Of a DNA stretch of 62,084 nt, positions 26,125 through 35,533 are shown in pieces; position 1 is the first letter of the stretch, and every line of letters begins with the position of its first letter. Origin of the DNA: Nitrospira sp. CG24A (GTDB lineage Bacteria; Nitrospirota; Nitrospiria; Nitrospirales; Nitrospiraceae); NCBI GenBank assembly GCA_002869925.2, contig NEWT02000035.1, forward strand, positions 428,483-490,566. Reading direction: 5' to 3'. Under the pieces are notes generated by a model. The model was given only the letters and a program-made list of their open reading frames with translations, searched no databases and had not been told where the DNA came from. The position numbers were made by a program, and so were the translations under genes.

Positions 26125-27642
26125 TTATTTGGGATTGACTGCAACAAACAAGCTGTTCCCCTGCCGGCTGAGAAGCAGAACGGCCAGCTCATCTTTTTTC
26201 AGCTTACTCGAAGCGCTCTGGTAGTCTTCGAGTGTCTTCACGACTTCATGGTTCACTTCCTGAATCACATCGCCACGCTGCAGACCTGCTGCTTCTGCCG
26301 GGCCGCCGCCCTCGACTGACATGACGACGACACCCGTCATCTTCGCCGGGATATTCAATTGACTCATCGTGGCCGCGTCCAACCCCTGCACTCGAATGGA
26401 CGCCAAGACATTATCGGGCAACTTCGCCGTTTCGACCGGTTCCTTAGGAGAGGCCGGCTCTTTTTTCGCCAACATCTCATCCGTCGGCCGCTCCGCCACC
26501 TTCACAGCGATCGTCTGCTCCTTCCCGTCTCGCAACACCTTGACCTGCGCATCCTTCCCGACCATCGTGCGCGCGACGAGATTGCGCAACTGACTCACAT
26601 TCTGGACTTCTTTTCCGTTGAACGCGATCACCACATCACCGCGCTTCACACCCGCAGCATGGGAAGGACCACTCTCATTCACGTCGCTGATCAATACGCC
26701 TTTGCGCTGTTCCGGGAGTTTGAAAGATTTGGCCAAAGCCGGCGTAATTTCTTGAATGGCGACACCCATCCAACCCCGGACAACCTTGCCGGTCTTCTGT
26801 AAGCTGTCGACGATATCCAACGCAATGCTGCTGGGAATGGCAAACCCAATCCCCTCCGACCCACCCGTCCTGGAGAAGATGGCCGTATTGATTCCGATCA
26901 GCTCGCCGCTCACATTGACCAACGCCCCGCCGGAATTGCCGGGATTAATTGCGGCGTCGGTCTGAATGAAATCTTCATAGTCTGCAATCCCAACGTTGCC
27001 GCGCCCCAAGGCGCTGATGATGCCGAGCGTCACGGTTGAACTCAGTCCAAACGGGCTACCGACGGCTAATACCAAGTCGCCGACCTGCAACTTCTCATAC
27101 TCGGCCCATTTTAAGGATGGGAGGTCCTTCGCCTCGATCTTGACTACCGCCAAATCCGTCTTCGGGTCGGTTCCTACCACTTTCGCGCTGAACTCACGCC
27201 GATCGCTCAGCGTGACGGTAATCTGCGTGGCGCCTTCGACGACGTGATTATTCGTCACGATAAATCCATTCGAATCAAAAATGACCCCGGACCCGGCACT
27301 CTGATCAGGGCGTCCATGTCCACCACCAGGCGGCATCGGCGGAGGCGTTGGGAGTTCACCCTCCGGCGCTTCTTCACCTGGCGGTCCTCCAAAGGGACCT
27401 GGCGGTACCGGCGCCTTCCGGCCTCGCCCCCTCCCTTCTCCACCACCGGTGACGGCAATATTCACGACCGCAGGCGTCACCTTCTTGACGATATCGGAAA
27501 ACCCTTGTGTCATCCCGGCGGGAACCCCAGCGGCCAAGGCCGTCGGCTCACTAGGCAGGAGAGTAACGGCAACGGCGCCCATGACTAAACCGAGACCGGC
27601 AACAAGCCTTCGAATATTCCACACCCGACTCCGCATGACCAT
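26125..27642 (-). CDS. Periplasmic serine protease, HtrA/DegP (Do) family
   Basis: A 505-residue protein from the ATG at 27642 with GGAGG 8 nt upstream. A signal peptide (LVAGLGLVMGAVAVTLLPS) leads to a trypsin-like domain with His133 (TNNHVVEG), Asp163 (PKTDLAVVK) and Ser237 (NPGNSGGAL). Two PDZ domains follow. Between signal peptide and protease core is an unusual Gly/Pro/Arg-rich insert of about 50 residues (residues 65-115), longer than the loop of E. coli DegP. It serves quality control of envelope proteins. Confidence 0.95.
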   Translation of the reverse strand: MVMRSRVWNIRRLVAGLGLVMGAVAVTLLPSEPTALAAGVPAGMTQGFSDIVKKVTPAVVNIAVTGGGEGRGRGRKAPVPPGPFGGPPGEEAPEGELPTPPPMPPGGGHGRPDQSAGSGVIFDSNGFIVTNNHVVEGATQITVTLSDRREFSAKVVGTDPKTDLAVVKIEAKDLPSLKWAEYEKLQVGDLVLAVGSPFGLSSTVTLGIISALGRGNVGIADYEDFIQTDAAINPGNSGGALVNVSGELIGINTAIFSRTGGSEGIGFAIPSSIALDIVDSLQKTGKVVRGWMGVAIQEITPALAKSFKLPEQRKGVLISDVNESGPSHAAGVKRGDVVIAFNGKEVQNVSQLRNLVARTMVGKDAQVKVLRDGKEQTIAVKVAERPTDEMLAKKEPASPKEPVETAKLPDNVLASIRVQGLDAATMSQLNIPAKMTGVVVMSVEGGGPAEAAGLQRGDVIQEVNHEVVKTLEDYQSASSKLKKDELAVLLLSRQGNSLFVAVNPK

Positions 27643-27859
27643 AGCAGTGTTCCTCCACGGGTTGACCGACACGACCACATGAGCCGCGCAGCATATTGTA
27701 CACTATCCATTCCAAGGGCTTCAAAGACTAATACCCTCCGTCGAAACCTTATCGGACAGAGCGTGAAGGGGATTGCTCAGTGTGGCCACGATGCGCGAGG
27801 GATGGGCAAACGATATATTCCTGCGACACAGTGGCAGATCGAATCGCCGCTTCGGATTC

Positions 27860-28603
27860 TCATACCCCACGCCACACATTGTGCAGCTTCAACACCAATC
27901 GCTGAGCCGCTTGCTCGAAGGACACCACTCGTAGCGTATTCGGCGCGCCCGCGTCTGTCGGAGGCCAGATACGCCGCTCATCCTGTGGACGCAAGAAGAT
28001 CGCAGGATACCATTGATCGATCCCTGGCGCACTCGGACGATCCAGGGTAGCCCAACCCCGTCCCTCAGCCTGCGCGACGACCTGATGTTGCTTCAAATCC
28101 AATAGAACAAACTCCAGCAGCGACCAGTTGTCTCGACGAAATCCAGGCTGTGCATGCGTGGTCAATCCTAGAGAGAGGGTGACTGGATATTCCTGCTCAG
28201 TGCTGGAGACGACCACAACAGCCAGATAGTCGAACCCACGTTGCTGCCCTAATTCTGCGAACTGGGCCACATTTCGCTGCGGCCGCGGCCCGATACCGTC
28301 CACTGAAAGTATCTCTGTGATCGCAAGAGGAATCGCACGACCAAGATCCCGTTGCAGACTTTCGCCGAGGCGAACCAGCGCCTCTTCCGGCAGATTCGGA
28401 GCCGCGCCCGGCTCTGCCGTATCCGACACCATGACAAGCCCGGCCTGTAGGGGGCGTTGATCGATCTTCGTGAACGCTTCGCTGCTGACCTGACGCCATG
28501 AGGACACATACTCGCCAATCCGTGCCGGTGGAACGGCGGAAGCACAAGACACGAATAATACTGAACTGAGCATGAGGCTGAATTGATGAAGCCAACGACG
28601 CAT
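27860..28603 (-). CDS. Hypothetical lipoprotein
   Basis: A 247-residue protein from the ATG at 28603, preceded by GAGGTGGGG. The N-terminus is a lipoprotein signal (LSSVLFVSC). The body has no family I recognise, though GFDYLAVVVVSSTEQEYPVT and QVVAQAEGRGWATLD resemble envelope lipoproteins of the CsgG/curli-assembly-like type that report on parameters of an outer-membrane complex. It is divergent from the pseudocaspase lipoprotein across 277 bp. Longer in-frame starts to 28687 would bury the signal. Confidence 0.65.
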   Translation of the reverse strand: MRRWLHQFSLMLSSVLFVSCASAVPPARIGEYVSSWRQVSSEAFTKIDQRPLQAGLVMVSDTAEPGAAPNLPEEALVRLGESLQRDLGRAIPLAITEILSVDGIGPRPQRNVAQFAELGQQRGFDYLAVVVVSSTEQEYPVTLSLGLTTHAQPGFRRDNWSLLEFVLLDLKQHQVVAQAEGRGWATLDRPSAPGIDQWYPAIFLRPQDERRIWPPTDAGAPNTLRVVSFEQAAQRLVLKLHNVWRGV

Positions 28604-28880
28604 TCCCCACCTCAGACCCTGCAGAGCTTCCTCCGCCGCTTCATGCTCCACTGTTGTACGTTCGCTCCCCATCAGCAGATCTGTCAAGTGGGCGGAACCC
28701 TCCCCTTTGCAACCCCACCAGAAGACGCGTTCTTCCAGAATTCACCCGACGGACTTCAGCTGTTCTACACGATATCTATGGATTCACCGGCTCGCAAAAC
28801 GCCCTAAGCCCTGCTACATTCAGCCTCATCTATCGATTCGGGATCGGGTTTGAACTCCGGTCACGCCAGATTATTTCATC

Positions 28881-30782
28881 ATGGCCATTGAACGGCGCCC
28901 AACAGGCTTTCCGCAGCAACTTACCATACGATGGGCCATTCTCTTGTTTCTGCTCATCACAGCCGGTGAACTGTCCGGATGCGATCAGATGACGTCGGTG
29001 CTGCACCGGACCCCCTTACCGGACTTGGGTCCTCGTTTAGCCAACTCCGTGAAGCTGACCTTCGATCCCTCCTTCACTAATCTCACGATGCCGTATACGG
29101 ATGGGTGCAATAGCCCCCATGAACTCAACGTGGGTGAAGCAATCGAATCACTGATGATTGACGCGGCCTCCAAAAACTTTAGGGCTGTGACCGTCGCCGA
29201 TGGAATCCCTGCGCAGATCCCGCACGACAAGGAGATCATCATCACACTCCAACGCTCAGGCCTCAAACTTTGGGCCGATCATGTCTACGATCGGGTACCC
29301 GCAGACATGACCCTTGAGACGCTTGTCACCCTAAAGGATGGCGGGGGAAGAGAGCTTGGCAGGCAGAACGTTTCCATCGTGCACAACCAACGCCTTATTC
29401 TCGAACCGACCCCACGCCGATGCGATTATGGCAATATGAGGGAATTCGTCCATGACGCGGGAATCGCCCTCTCGACACAATTCATGCGCGCTGTCAGAAC
29501 CCAGTTGGCCGCGACGGATGGATCCATTCCCGCACCGGTGACAGCAGCACCCCTCAGACCGGTTCCGCCGACCACGGCCATATCGGCCCAAGGCATTCCA
29601 TCGGCACTCATGTTTAAGGCCACGGTGCTGGATGAGAACAGTAATTTGGTCTTTGAAGGAGGCGAGCGCATTCGGGTGCGCGTCGATCTCGTGAACCGAG
29701 GCGAGCAGGAACTTCAAGGCATTACAGCAGCCCTGACGGGAACCGCCTCGCTACTCGCGCAGTTTCCAACGACCGCGCTGTCGATCGGACGACTGCAAGC
29801 GGGCCATTCACGCTCGATGGAATTTGTGGCGACAATACCCCAATCCCTCCAACTGGAAAAAGCTGAGATCTCTGTGGCGGTCGCTGACTCAGGAACTCAT
29901 ACGCAACCACCGCCACAAACCCTGGCACTGGCGATTCAACCAACCCGTATCATAGTTGACGATGTGAATCTCATCCCTGGTGTTGTGACCGCATTTCGGC
30001 AACCCCACACCTACTTACTCTCAATTGGAATCGGATCCTACCGAAATACGCACATTCCATCCCGCAAATTTGCTTCCTTGGACGCCCAGGCAATCTCGAA
30101 CTATTTTCAAGCTCTCGGTGGCGTGCCTGCCTCCAACATTCTCCTCCTGCAAGACTGGAGGGCCATACGCTCGGATATCGACGAAGCGTTGCTGGACTGG
30201 CTGCCGCCACGCATGAACAACGATGCCGTCGTCATTGTATATTTTGCCGGGCTGGTTTCAGTCAGTCCGACCGGAGAAACGTTCCTCGTCCCCTACGATG
30301 GGACGGCCACGACCGCCTCACGATCATACCCGGTTAAAGATTTGGAGGCGGCGCTGTCTCGCTTACACGCGAGACACACCGTGTTTCTATTCGATGGAAT
30401 CGTGTCGCCTATGGAGCCGGATAAACGGACCAAGACTGCGCTGACCACCCTTCCCGAATGGAACCCTCCGGGAAGCTCGACTCTTCATGTCATCGGAATC
30501 AGCGGCATTGGACAGGGATTGGAGGACGACCAGCATCAACATGGCCTGTTCACCTACTACCTGCTGCGGGCACTGCGCGGCGAGGCTGACCTCAACCGAG
30601 ATGGCGACGTGACGCTCAGCGAAACGGTGACCTATCTCAGTCAGAAAGTGCGCTGGGCTTCCAAGGCCCGCATGAACCAGGAGCAACGTCCGTTTGCCGT
30701 TCCAGCAATCAGCCCGACCGATCCTTCCGCTGCGTTGATATTAACCAAACCTCCTGCCATCCAGAGCCACGAATCTCATTAA
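28881..30782 (+). CDS. Lipoprotein with degenerate caspase-like (C14) domain
   Basis: A 633-residue protein with a signal and lipobox (LLFLLITAGELSGC). Residues about 240-330 look like a CARDB-type beta domain (GERIRVRVDLVNRGEQEL). From about 376 the caspase-like fold begins (YLLSIGIGSYRN, LDAQAISNYFQALGG). The strand that should end in a catalytic His-Gly reads VVIVYFAGLVS (about 449-459), and the one that should carry the catalytic Cys reads FLFDGIVSP (about 498). Both catalytic residues are missing. An EF-hand-like loop (DLNRDGDVTLSE) follows. It is therefore probably a non-enzymatic scaffold or binding protein anchored in the envelope. Confidence 0.82.
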   Translation: MAIERRPTGFPQQLTIRWAILLFLLITAGELSGCDQMTSVLHRTPLPDLGPRLANSVKLTFDPSFTNLTMPYTDGCNSPHELNVGEAIESLMIDAASKNFRAVTVADGIPAQIPHDKEIIITLQRSGLKLWADHVYDRVPADMTLETLVTLKDGGGRELGRQNVSIVHNQRLILEPTPRRCDYGNMREFVHDAGIALSTQFMRAVRTQLAATDGSIPAPVTAAPLRPVPPTTAISAQGIPSALMFKATVLDENSNLVFEGGERIRVRVDLVNRGEQELQGITAALTGTASLLAQFPTTALSIGRLQAGHSRSMEFVATIPQSLQLEKAEISVAVADSGTHTQPPPQTLALAIQPTRIIVDDVNLIPGVVTAFRQPHTYLLSIGIGSYRNTHIPSRKFASLDAQAISNYFQALGGVPASNILLLQDWRAIRSDIDEALLDWLPPRMNNDAVVIVYFAGLVSVSPTGETFLVPYDGTATTASRSYPVKDLEAALSRLHARHTVFLFDGIVSPMEPDKRTKTALTTLPEWNPPGSSTLHVIGISGIGQGLEDDQHQHGLFTYYLLRALRGEADLNRDGDVTLSETVTYLSQKVRWASKARMNQEQRPFAVPAISPTDPSAALILTKPPAIQSHESH

Positions 30783-31030
30783 CCCGCATTATTCATGATG
30801 GTTGGTTGCCCTTGGACTTGCTCAGGGTCCCGAGCCCAGTCGAGGGACGAAATTGCGCAGTCGCCAGGCGAGACAGGCGCGCGGAGCCGCGAGGGAGGGA
30901 TGCATACTTGAACAGTATGTTGATCGACCGAGTGGCGAACCCGCCTGCCTGGACGCAGCGCAGCCGCGTCCAGGCTTGTCGTAGCGGCGAATCCGTGATT
31001 GCAGCAGAACCGTTCATGAATAATGCGGGT
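30782..31030. mobile_element. MITE-like element with 17-bp terminal inverted repeats
   Basis: Perfect 17-bp inverted ends, ACCCGCATTATTCATGA and TCATGAATAATGCGGGT, bracket 249 bp. The interior has no credible gene but holds shorter inverted segments. The left end shares its first base with the TAA stop of the pseudocaspase gene. No target duplication is obvious. It differs from the CAGGCTGCTG family. Confidence 0.78.
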
Positions 31031-31053
31031 GAATAGCGACCAGGACAGAAGGC

Positions 31054-31092
31054 AAAAAAAGAAGAGGGTGGAGGACCGAATCCTCCACCCTC
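31054..31092 (-). terminator. Rho-independent terminator of the cytochrome c gene
   Basis: On the minus strand a 12-bp stem (GAGGGTGGAGGA / TCCTCCACCCTC, 5-nt loop) is followed by a T-run complementary to the seven A at 31054-31060. It lies about 30 nt past the cytochrome stop. Confidence 0.93.
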
Positions 31093-31122
31093 TCTCTTCA
31101 AACCCGCAGACCCGTGACGAAA

Positions 31123-31569
31123 CTACTCGCCCTTACAGAACGTGCGCTCGTAGTTGATGATCGTCCAGGCTTCTTCTTCGGTAATGATTGCCGGGGTCAA
31201 GGAGATCATGCCTGTGCCTGCACTCCCGTTCTTGATGATCCAGAAGAGTTCGCCATCTTTCCGTTTTTTGTGGAACTTGCAGTTCGAGAAATCGCGGGGG
31301 CTCGGATTCAGCACCTTACCCGCCTCGCCCTGCCCATTCCCCTCCTTACCATGACAATTGAAGCAAGTGCCCTTCCCCTCGTACAGCGCCTTTCCTTTGG
31401 CAATACTCTCCGGGGTCGCGGCAACCGGATTCTTGTTGGCCTTCGCGTCGGCCATCTGATCAGGCGGAACACGCGCCTTGAGTGGATCCTTCTCTTCGGC
31501 TCCCACCATTGAGGCCGATAACATAATCAGCGCGGCGCTGATTCCCAGGAACTTAGCAACATACCCCAT
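31123..31569 (-). CDS. Periplasmic class I cytochrome c
   Basis: A 148-residue protein from the ATG at 31569, with AAAGGAGG upstream. A signal peptide (GISAALIMLSASMVGA) precedes one haem site, CFNCH at residues 69-73, and the distal ligand is probably Met121 (GTGMISLTP). It should carry single electrons in the periplasm. Partner enzymes are not in the window. The gene stands alone with its own promoter (31665-31694) and terminator, which suggests independent and probably strong expression. Confidence 0.94.
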   Translation of the reverse strand: MGYVAKFLGISAALIMLSASMVGAEEKDPLKARVPPDQMADAKANKNPVAATPESIAKGKALYEGKGTCFNCHGKEGNGQGEAGKVLNPSPRDFSNCKFHKKRKDGELFWIIKNGSAGTGMISLTPAIITEEEAWTIINYERTFCKGE

Positions 31570-31664
31570 CAGATTTCCTCCTTTGTGTTTAACCACTGCA
31601 CGTGAACTCGACATCGGGCCACCAGCTTATACGCGATCCATGTCAACGCGACAAAACGCGGGCG

Positions 31665-31694
31665 AATATAACAATGGCCTTCCACTCATGTCAA
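31665..31694 (-). promoter_or_regulatory. Sigma-70-type promoter of the cytochrome c gene
   Basis: On the minus strand TTGACA (31694-31689) and TATATT (31670-31665) are separated by 18 bp. The predicted start near 31658 leaves a leader of about 90 nt before the cytochrome ATG. The -35 is consensus and the -10 matches at five of six positions. Confidence 0.75.
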
Positions 31695-32044
31695 GCAAAC
31701 CTGAGTGCGCTGACTCGCTTCCACTCCGCAAATTTCATCACAACCTAACCAGATTATGTATCAAAGCTCGTGCCAGAATGCCTCCCTCGCGAAACACGAC
31801 ATTTCAATTAGTTAGAGATACCTCCGTCACAAAAATCACAAAGGCTTCCCAAGAATGATGCCATTTCGCCTCAGCCCTTGCTGCGACGCCCCACCCACGA
31901 CCTTGCGCACCGGCAATCTCCTGCACCACGAGTCAAAACCATCTGTCATCGAACCAGAGTCTGCATGGATTTGAATCGAGGGAACCGACTGAGTCGGCGC
32001 AGAGAATCCTCATCGTTCTACAGATGGAAGGTGCGAGCATCCAA
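31695..32044. other. Intergenic region between cytochrome c promoter and RodZ-like gene end
   Basis: About 350 bp with no convincing gene, RNA or strong hairpin. CCGACTGAGTCGG at 31988-32000 is a short palindrome that might help end the long tol-to-rodZ transcript, but it lacks a U-tract. Confidence 0.4.
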
Positions 32045-33019
32045 TCAACGTTTAATGACGATGTCGCGCGCAACTTTGCCGCTTGGACCGAAGGGCTTTT
32101 GAGGTTTGCCATTGAGTTCGGCCTTGACGCCACCGGCATTACCGAGGGTCAGGATAAATTGGTCTTGGCCTTTCCATCTGGCCCTCTCTCCAGGCCGAAG
32201 CAAGGCCTCTTGTGGACTCCCGCCATCGATTTGAACGACGACCCAGCTCAGCTCGATCGCCTCAAGGTCAAGCAACAACTGTCCTTCCGTTGCTGCGGAC
32301 CCCTCCAGCGAAATCCCTCCCAGAGGCCCGTCGCTCCCCAGTGATGCAGGGACAGAAGCCACCTGCTCTGACGCAGCAGACGACGCTGTGGAGACTGAGC
32401 CACTCCCTGACCCAGCATTATGTTCTTCGACCACCTTGGCTGGCACCGGAGGGGGCTCACTCGGCTTGGTCTTAGAAGGGGTAGGCGGAGTCGCGACAAC
32501 CGGAGGAACGGGGGGAGCCGGAGGAACCGCTTCAGCGTGCCGGGCAGGCGGCGCGTCCTGAGATTCAGAAACCGGTGGTACAGTCCGCTTGGATGTGGGA
32601 GTTGGTGTGTCTGAGCTCGAACGACGGACCAGGAGCGACGATTGTTCCCGGCTCAAGAGGAAAATAAGCGTGAGAATCGCGATGCCGATCGCGATGGCGA
32701 CGGCTTTCCGATTGGCTTTGCGTTTCCGATCTTCTTCTGCCTGCCTGGCTTTCAGACGTTCCCGCTCGCCTTGCTTGTCATAATAGGCGCCAGACGATTG
32801 AGTGAATCGTTGAATCGCGTCGTCTTCGTCGAGCCCCAGGGACCTGGCATAGGACCGGACAAAGCCTCGCGCGAACACTTGATCGGGCAACTTGGCAAAA
32901 TTCCCTTCCTCTAACGCCTTCACAAAATCGTTTCGAATTCGCGTCTTGGATGCGACGTCATCGATTGTGAGCCCCTTGGCCTCTCGCACTTGTTTAAAGA
33001 ACTCGCCGATCGATTCCAT
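32045..33019 (-). CDS. RodZ-like helix-turn-helix membrane protein
   Basis: A 324-residue protein. Residues 1-75 form an HTH of the RodZ type (EFFKQVREAKGLTIDDVASK, FARGFVRSYARSLGLDED), residues about 105-125 a single membrane span, then a long Pro/Ser-rich periplasmic linker, and the last 80 residues a DUF4115-like beta domain. RodZ links MreB filaments to cell-wall synthesis and so helps set rod shape. It is the last gene of the long minus-strand cluster, 10 nt after the TPR lipoprotein. Confidence 0.85.
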   Translation of the reverse strand: MESIGEFFKQVREAKGLTIDDVASKTRIRNDFVKALEEGNFAKLPDQVFARGFVRSYARSLGLDEDDAIQRFTQSSGAYYDKQGERERLKARQAEEDRKRKANRKAVAIAIGIAILTLIFLLSREQSSLLVRRSSSDTPTPTSKRTVPPVSESQDAPPARHAEAVPPAPPVPPVVATPPTPSKTKPSEPPPVPAKVVEEHNAGSGSGSVSTASSAASEQVASVPASLGSDGPLGGISLEGSAATEGQLLLDLEAIELSWVVVQIDGGSPQEALLRPGERARWKGQDQFILTLGNAGGVKAELNGKPQKPFGPSGKVARDIVIKR

Positions 33020-33029
33020 GCGTGTCTCT

Positions 33030-33719
33030 CTACGGCTTCAGCCGTGTCAGCAACTCCTTCACCGCAGCGGCATACTCGCCGCTCTTATCGAGTGCCATCA
33101 CCTTGGTCAGCGTTTCTCTAGAGCGTCGGTCGAACCCCAGATTGTAATAGGCACGCCCCAACTCCAAGTGTAACAGCGCTGGGGGAACATTGGGCGGATT
33201 GACGACTAAGGCATCCTCAAATGCTTCCATCGCGCCCTGATAATCCTTCTCGTGAGCCAACAACCGACCGAGATGGAATCGCGCCAGATCCGGTGTGGCA
33301 TACAAGGGATTGGTGAGCGCCTGACGAAATGCCGCGATCGACTCCGTCCATCGCCCCTCTCTCTCCAAAATCTGACCCAAATACGTATAGGCTTCTGAGT
33401 AATTCTCATCAAGCTTCGTCGCAGCTATCAATTCTTCTTCTGCTTGGGGCAATTTCCCCTGCATCGCCAGAATATGGCCGAGCCCGTATCGCGCTTCCTT
33501 GTTATTCGGATCCAGCTTCACCGCTTTCTGGAATGACACGAATGCCCTCTGTTGATCGGATTCCAGACTCGCCACACCTTCCTGATAGTACCCTTTCGAC
33601 TTCTGGGCCGACACGTCCGATGTGGCACAACCAGGCAGCCATCCGACCACCAAAACCAACACAACCCCCAAGCCCGCACATGGTCGAACAATCCAAGCCA
33701 CAGAGGGAATCTGCATCAC
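33030..33719 (-). CDS. TPR lipoprotein (PilW/PilF-like)
   Basis: A 229-residue protein with a lipobox (VGWLPGC) and about five TPR repeats (KEARYGLGHILAMQGKLPQA, SEAYTYLGQILEREGRWTES and others). It resembles PilF/PilW pilotins that help outer-membrane assembly of type IV pilus secretins, but no pilus genes are near. Its start overlaps the kinase stop by 4 nt. A general envelope-scaffold role is equally likely. Confidence 0.8.
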   Translation of the reverse strand: MMQIPSVAWIVRPCAGLGVVLVLVVGWLPGCATSDVSAQKSKGYYQEGVASLESDQQRAFVSFQKAVKLDPNNKEARYGLGHILAMQGKLPQAEEELIAATKLDENYSEAYTYLGQILEREGRWTESIAAFRQALTNPLYATPDLARFHLGRLLAHEKDYQGAMEAFEDALVVNPPNVPPALLHLELGRAYYNLGFDRRSRETLTKVMALDKSGEYAAAVKELLTRLKP

Positions 33720-34630
33720 GGAATATCCTCGAAATGAGTCAACTGCTTAAAGGCTCGAAACCGCTCCTGAACCTCTTTGTAGTCCAGGATTCGCAAACGG
33801 TCAAGACTAAAGGATTCTACAGCAAATGACGCCATGACGCTCCCGAAGATAATCGCTTGCTTAAACGCCTCAACCGAACGATTCCCGGTGGCCGCTAAGT
33901 AGCCCAGAAAACCGCCGGCAAACGAATCTCCCGCGCCGGTCGGATCGCGCACGTCTTCAAGCGGAAAGGCCGGAGCCCCGAATACCTGTTTCCCCGTAAA
34001 CATCAACACCCCATACTCACCACGTTTGATAATGAGATGCTTCGGCCCGCGTGCGAGTATTTTTTGTGCGACCTTTACGAGATTTGAATCTTCGCCGAGC
34101 GCCCGAGCCTCGCCATCGTTCACGATCAGAACATCGACCTGCTCCAACACCCGCCACAACGCATCACGCTTGCCATTGATCCAAAAATTCATGGTATCGC
34201 ATGCGACCAAGGGCGGACGGGGGAGCTTTTGCAACACATCGAATTGCAGCTCCGGGTCGATATTGCCCAAGAATAAGAGCTCCGGAGATCGATAGGACTC
34301 AGGAATCTTCGGGCGAAAGGTTTCAAAGACATTGAGTTTCGTATCGAGCGTGCGGGCTTCGTTCAACTGATGCGTGTACTCCCCTTTCCATCGGAACGTC
34401 TCCCCAGGCCTGCGCTCCAACCCGGTTAAGTCAATGCCACGGCTCTTGAGAAAGGTCAGATGCTGCTGAGGAAAATCTTCTCCCACCACGGCAATGAGAT
34501 CCACACTGGTAAAATAGCTGGCCGCAGTGGAAAAAAATGTGGCCGAACCTCCGAGGACCTCGCTCACTTCCCCGAACGGTGTTTTCACCGTATCTAATGC
34601 GACTGATCCGACGACGAGCAGCTTCCCCAT
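33716..34630 (-). CDS. PfkB-family carbohydrate/nucleoside kinase
   Basis: A 304-residue ribokinase-fold protein. GGSATFFSTAASYF near residue 27 is the substrate-side motif and DPTGAGDSFAGGFLGY near 228 carries the catalytic Asp. It lies directly downstream of mtnP (3-nt gap), and in several lineages such a kinase is next to MTA phosphorylase. A role with adenosine or a methylthioribose-derived sugar is therefore plausible, but the sequence does not fix it. Confidence 0.88.
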   Translation of the reverse strand: MGKLLVVGSVALDTVKTPFGEVSEVLGGSATFFSTAASYFTSVDLIAVVGEDFPQQHLTFLKSRGIDLTGLERRPGETFRWKGEYTHQLNEARTLDTKLNVFETFRPKIPESYRSPELLFLGNIDPELQFDVLQKLPRPPLVACDTMNFWINGKRDALWRVLEQVDVLIVNDGEARALGEDSNLVKVAQKILARGPKHLIIKRGEYGVLMFTGKQVFGAPAFPLEDVRDPTGAGDSFAGGFLGYLAATGNRSVEAFKQAIIFGSVMASFAVESFSLDRLRILDYKEVQERFRAFKQLTHFEDIP

Positions 34631-34633
34631 GGC

Positions 34634-35533
34634 TTACCGAGCTCCTTTCTTCTCCAGAATAACCCGATCCATCAACAAGGCCAGCTTCCGTCGGATCGAG
34701 GCCGGCATCCGATCCGGAGCCGTGATAATGGCGTCCTGCAACGCACGCTGGCACCCACACGCCTTGACGTCGGCCACCGCGCGCATCGCCGTCCGCAATA
34801 GTTGCTTCGCCAGCGTGACATTCTGACGAAGCGTGGTCAAGATCGACTCAACAGTGACGGCCTGCTCCGTCTCATGCCAACAATCGTAATCAGTCGCCAA
34901 GGCCACCGTGGCATAACACAGTTCTGCCTCGCGTGCGAGCTTTGCTTCAGGGAGATTCGTCATCCCGATCACACTCGCACCCCACTGGCGATACAACCGA
35001 GACTCCCCTTTGGTCGAAAACTGCGGGCCTTCGATGCAGATATAGACGCCACCCCGATGAACAGTGGCGCCGACCGTGCGGGCCGCATCCAACAATGCCG
35101 AGCCGAGCGAGGCGCAGACCGGATCGCCGAACGCCACATGGGCAACAATCCCTCCCTCAAAGAAGGTCGACACCCGCCGCTTGGTGAGATCGATAAATTG
35201 ATCCGGCAACACCACATCACCAGGCTTGATCGATTCCTTCATGCTGCCGACTGCGCTGACAGAAATCACCCGCCGAACACCCAACGACTTCAGTGCATAG
35301 ATATTCGCACGATAGTTGATTTCGGACGGATTGATCCGGTGACCACGTCCATGCCGCGAGAGGAACGCGATACGAACCCCCTCCAATTCGCCGAGCATGA
35401 CTGTGTCGGAAGCTGGTCCGAAAGGGGTCTTCACCGACAGTTCCTTGACCTTCCGAAGCCCTTCGACATCGTATAACCCGCTACCGCCGATGATCCCGAT
35501 GTCAGCGCGCGTCCGGTTCCCTTGTCGTGTCAT
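34634..35533 (-). CDS. mtnP: S-methyl-5'-thioadenosine phosphorylase
   Basis: A 299-residue enzyme that cleaves methylthioadenosine with phosphate to adenine and methylthioribose-1-phosphate. GIIGGSGLYDVEG, the phosphate-binding RHGRGH, the substrate loop MTNLPEAKLAREAELCYAT and ATDYDCWHE are all present. Its start overlaps the miaA stop by 4 nt. The C-terminal extension with CGC (ADVKACGCQRAL) is normal for the bacterial MTAP group. It recycles MTA from polyamine synthesis and radical-SAM or other reactions. Confidence 0.95.
   Translation of the reverse strand: MTRQGNRTRADIGIIGGSGLYDVEGLRKVKELSVKTPFGPASDTVMLGELEGVRIAFLSRHGRGHRINPSEINYRANIYALKSLGVRRVISVSAVGSMKESIKPGDVVLPDQFIDLTKRRVSTFFEGGIVAHVAFGDPVCASLGSALLDAARTVGATVHRGGVYICIEGPQFSTKGESRLYRQWGASVIGMTNLPEAKLAREAELCYATVALATDYDCWHETEQAVTVESILTTLRQNVTLAKQLLRTAMRAVADVKACGCQRALQDAIITAPDRMPASIRRKLALLMDRVILEKKGAR

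Noticed and set aside
28881-30782. Annotation as an active caspase-like peptidase.
   Set aside because: Both catalytic positions are substituted.
31635-31658. A second TTGACA followed by TATAAG in the cytochrome c leader.
   Set aside because: The two hexamers are only about 9 bp apart, too close for sigma-70.
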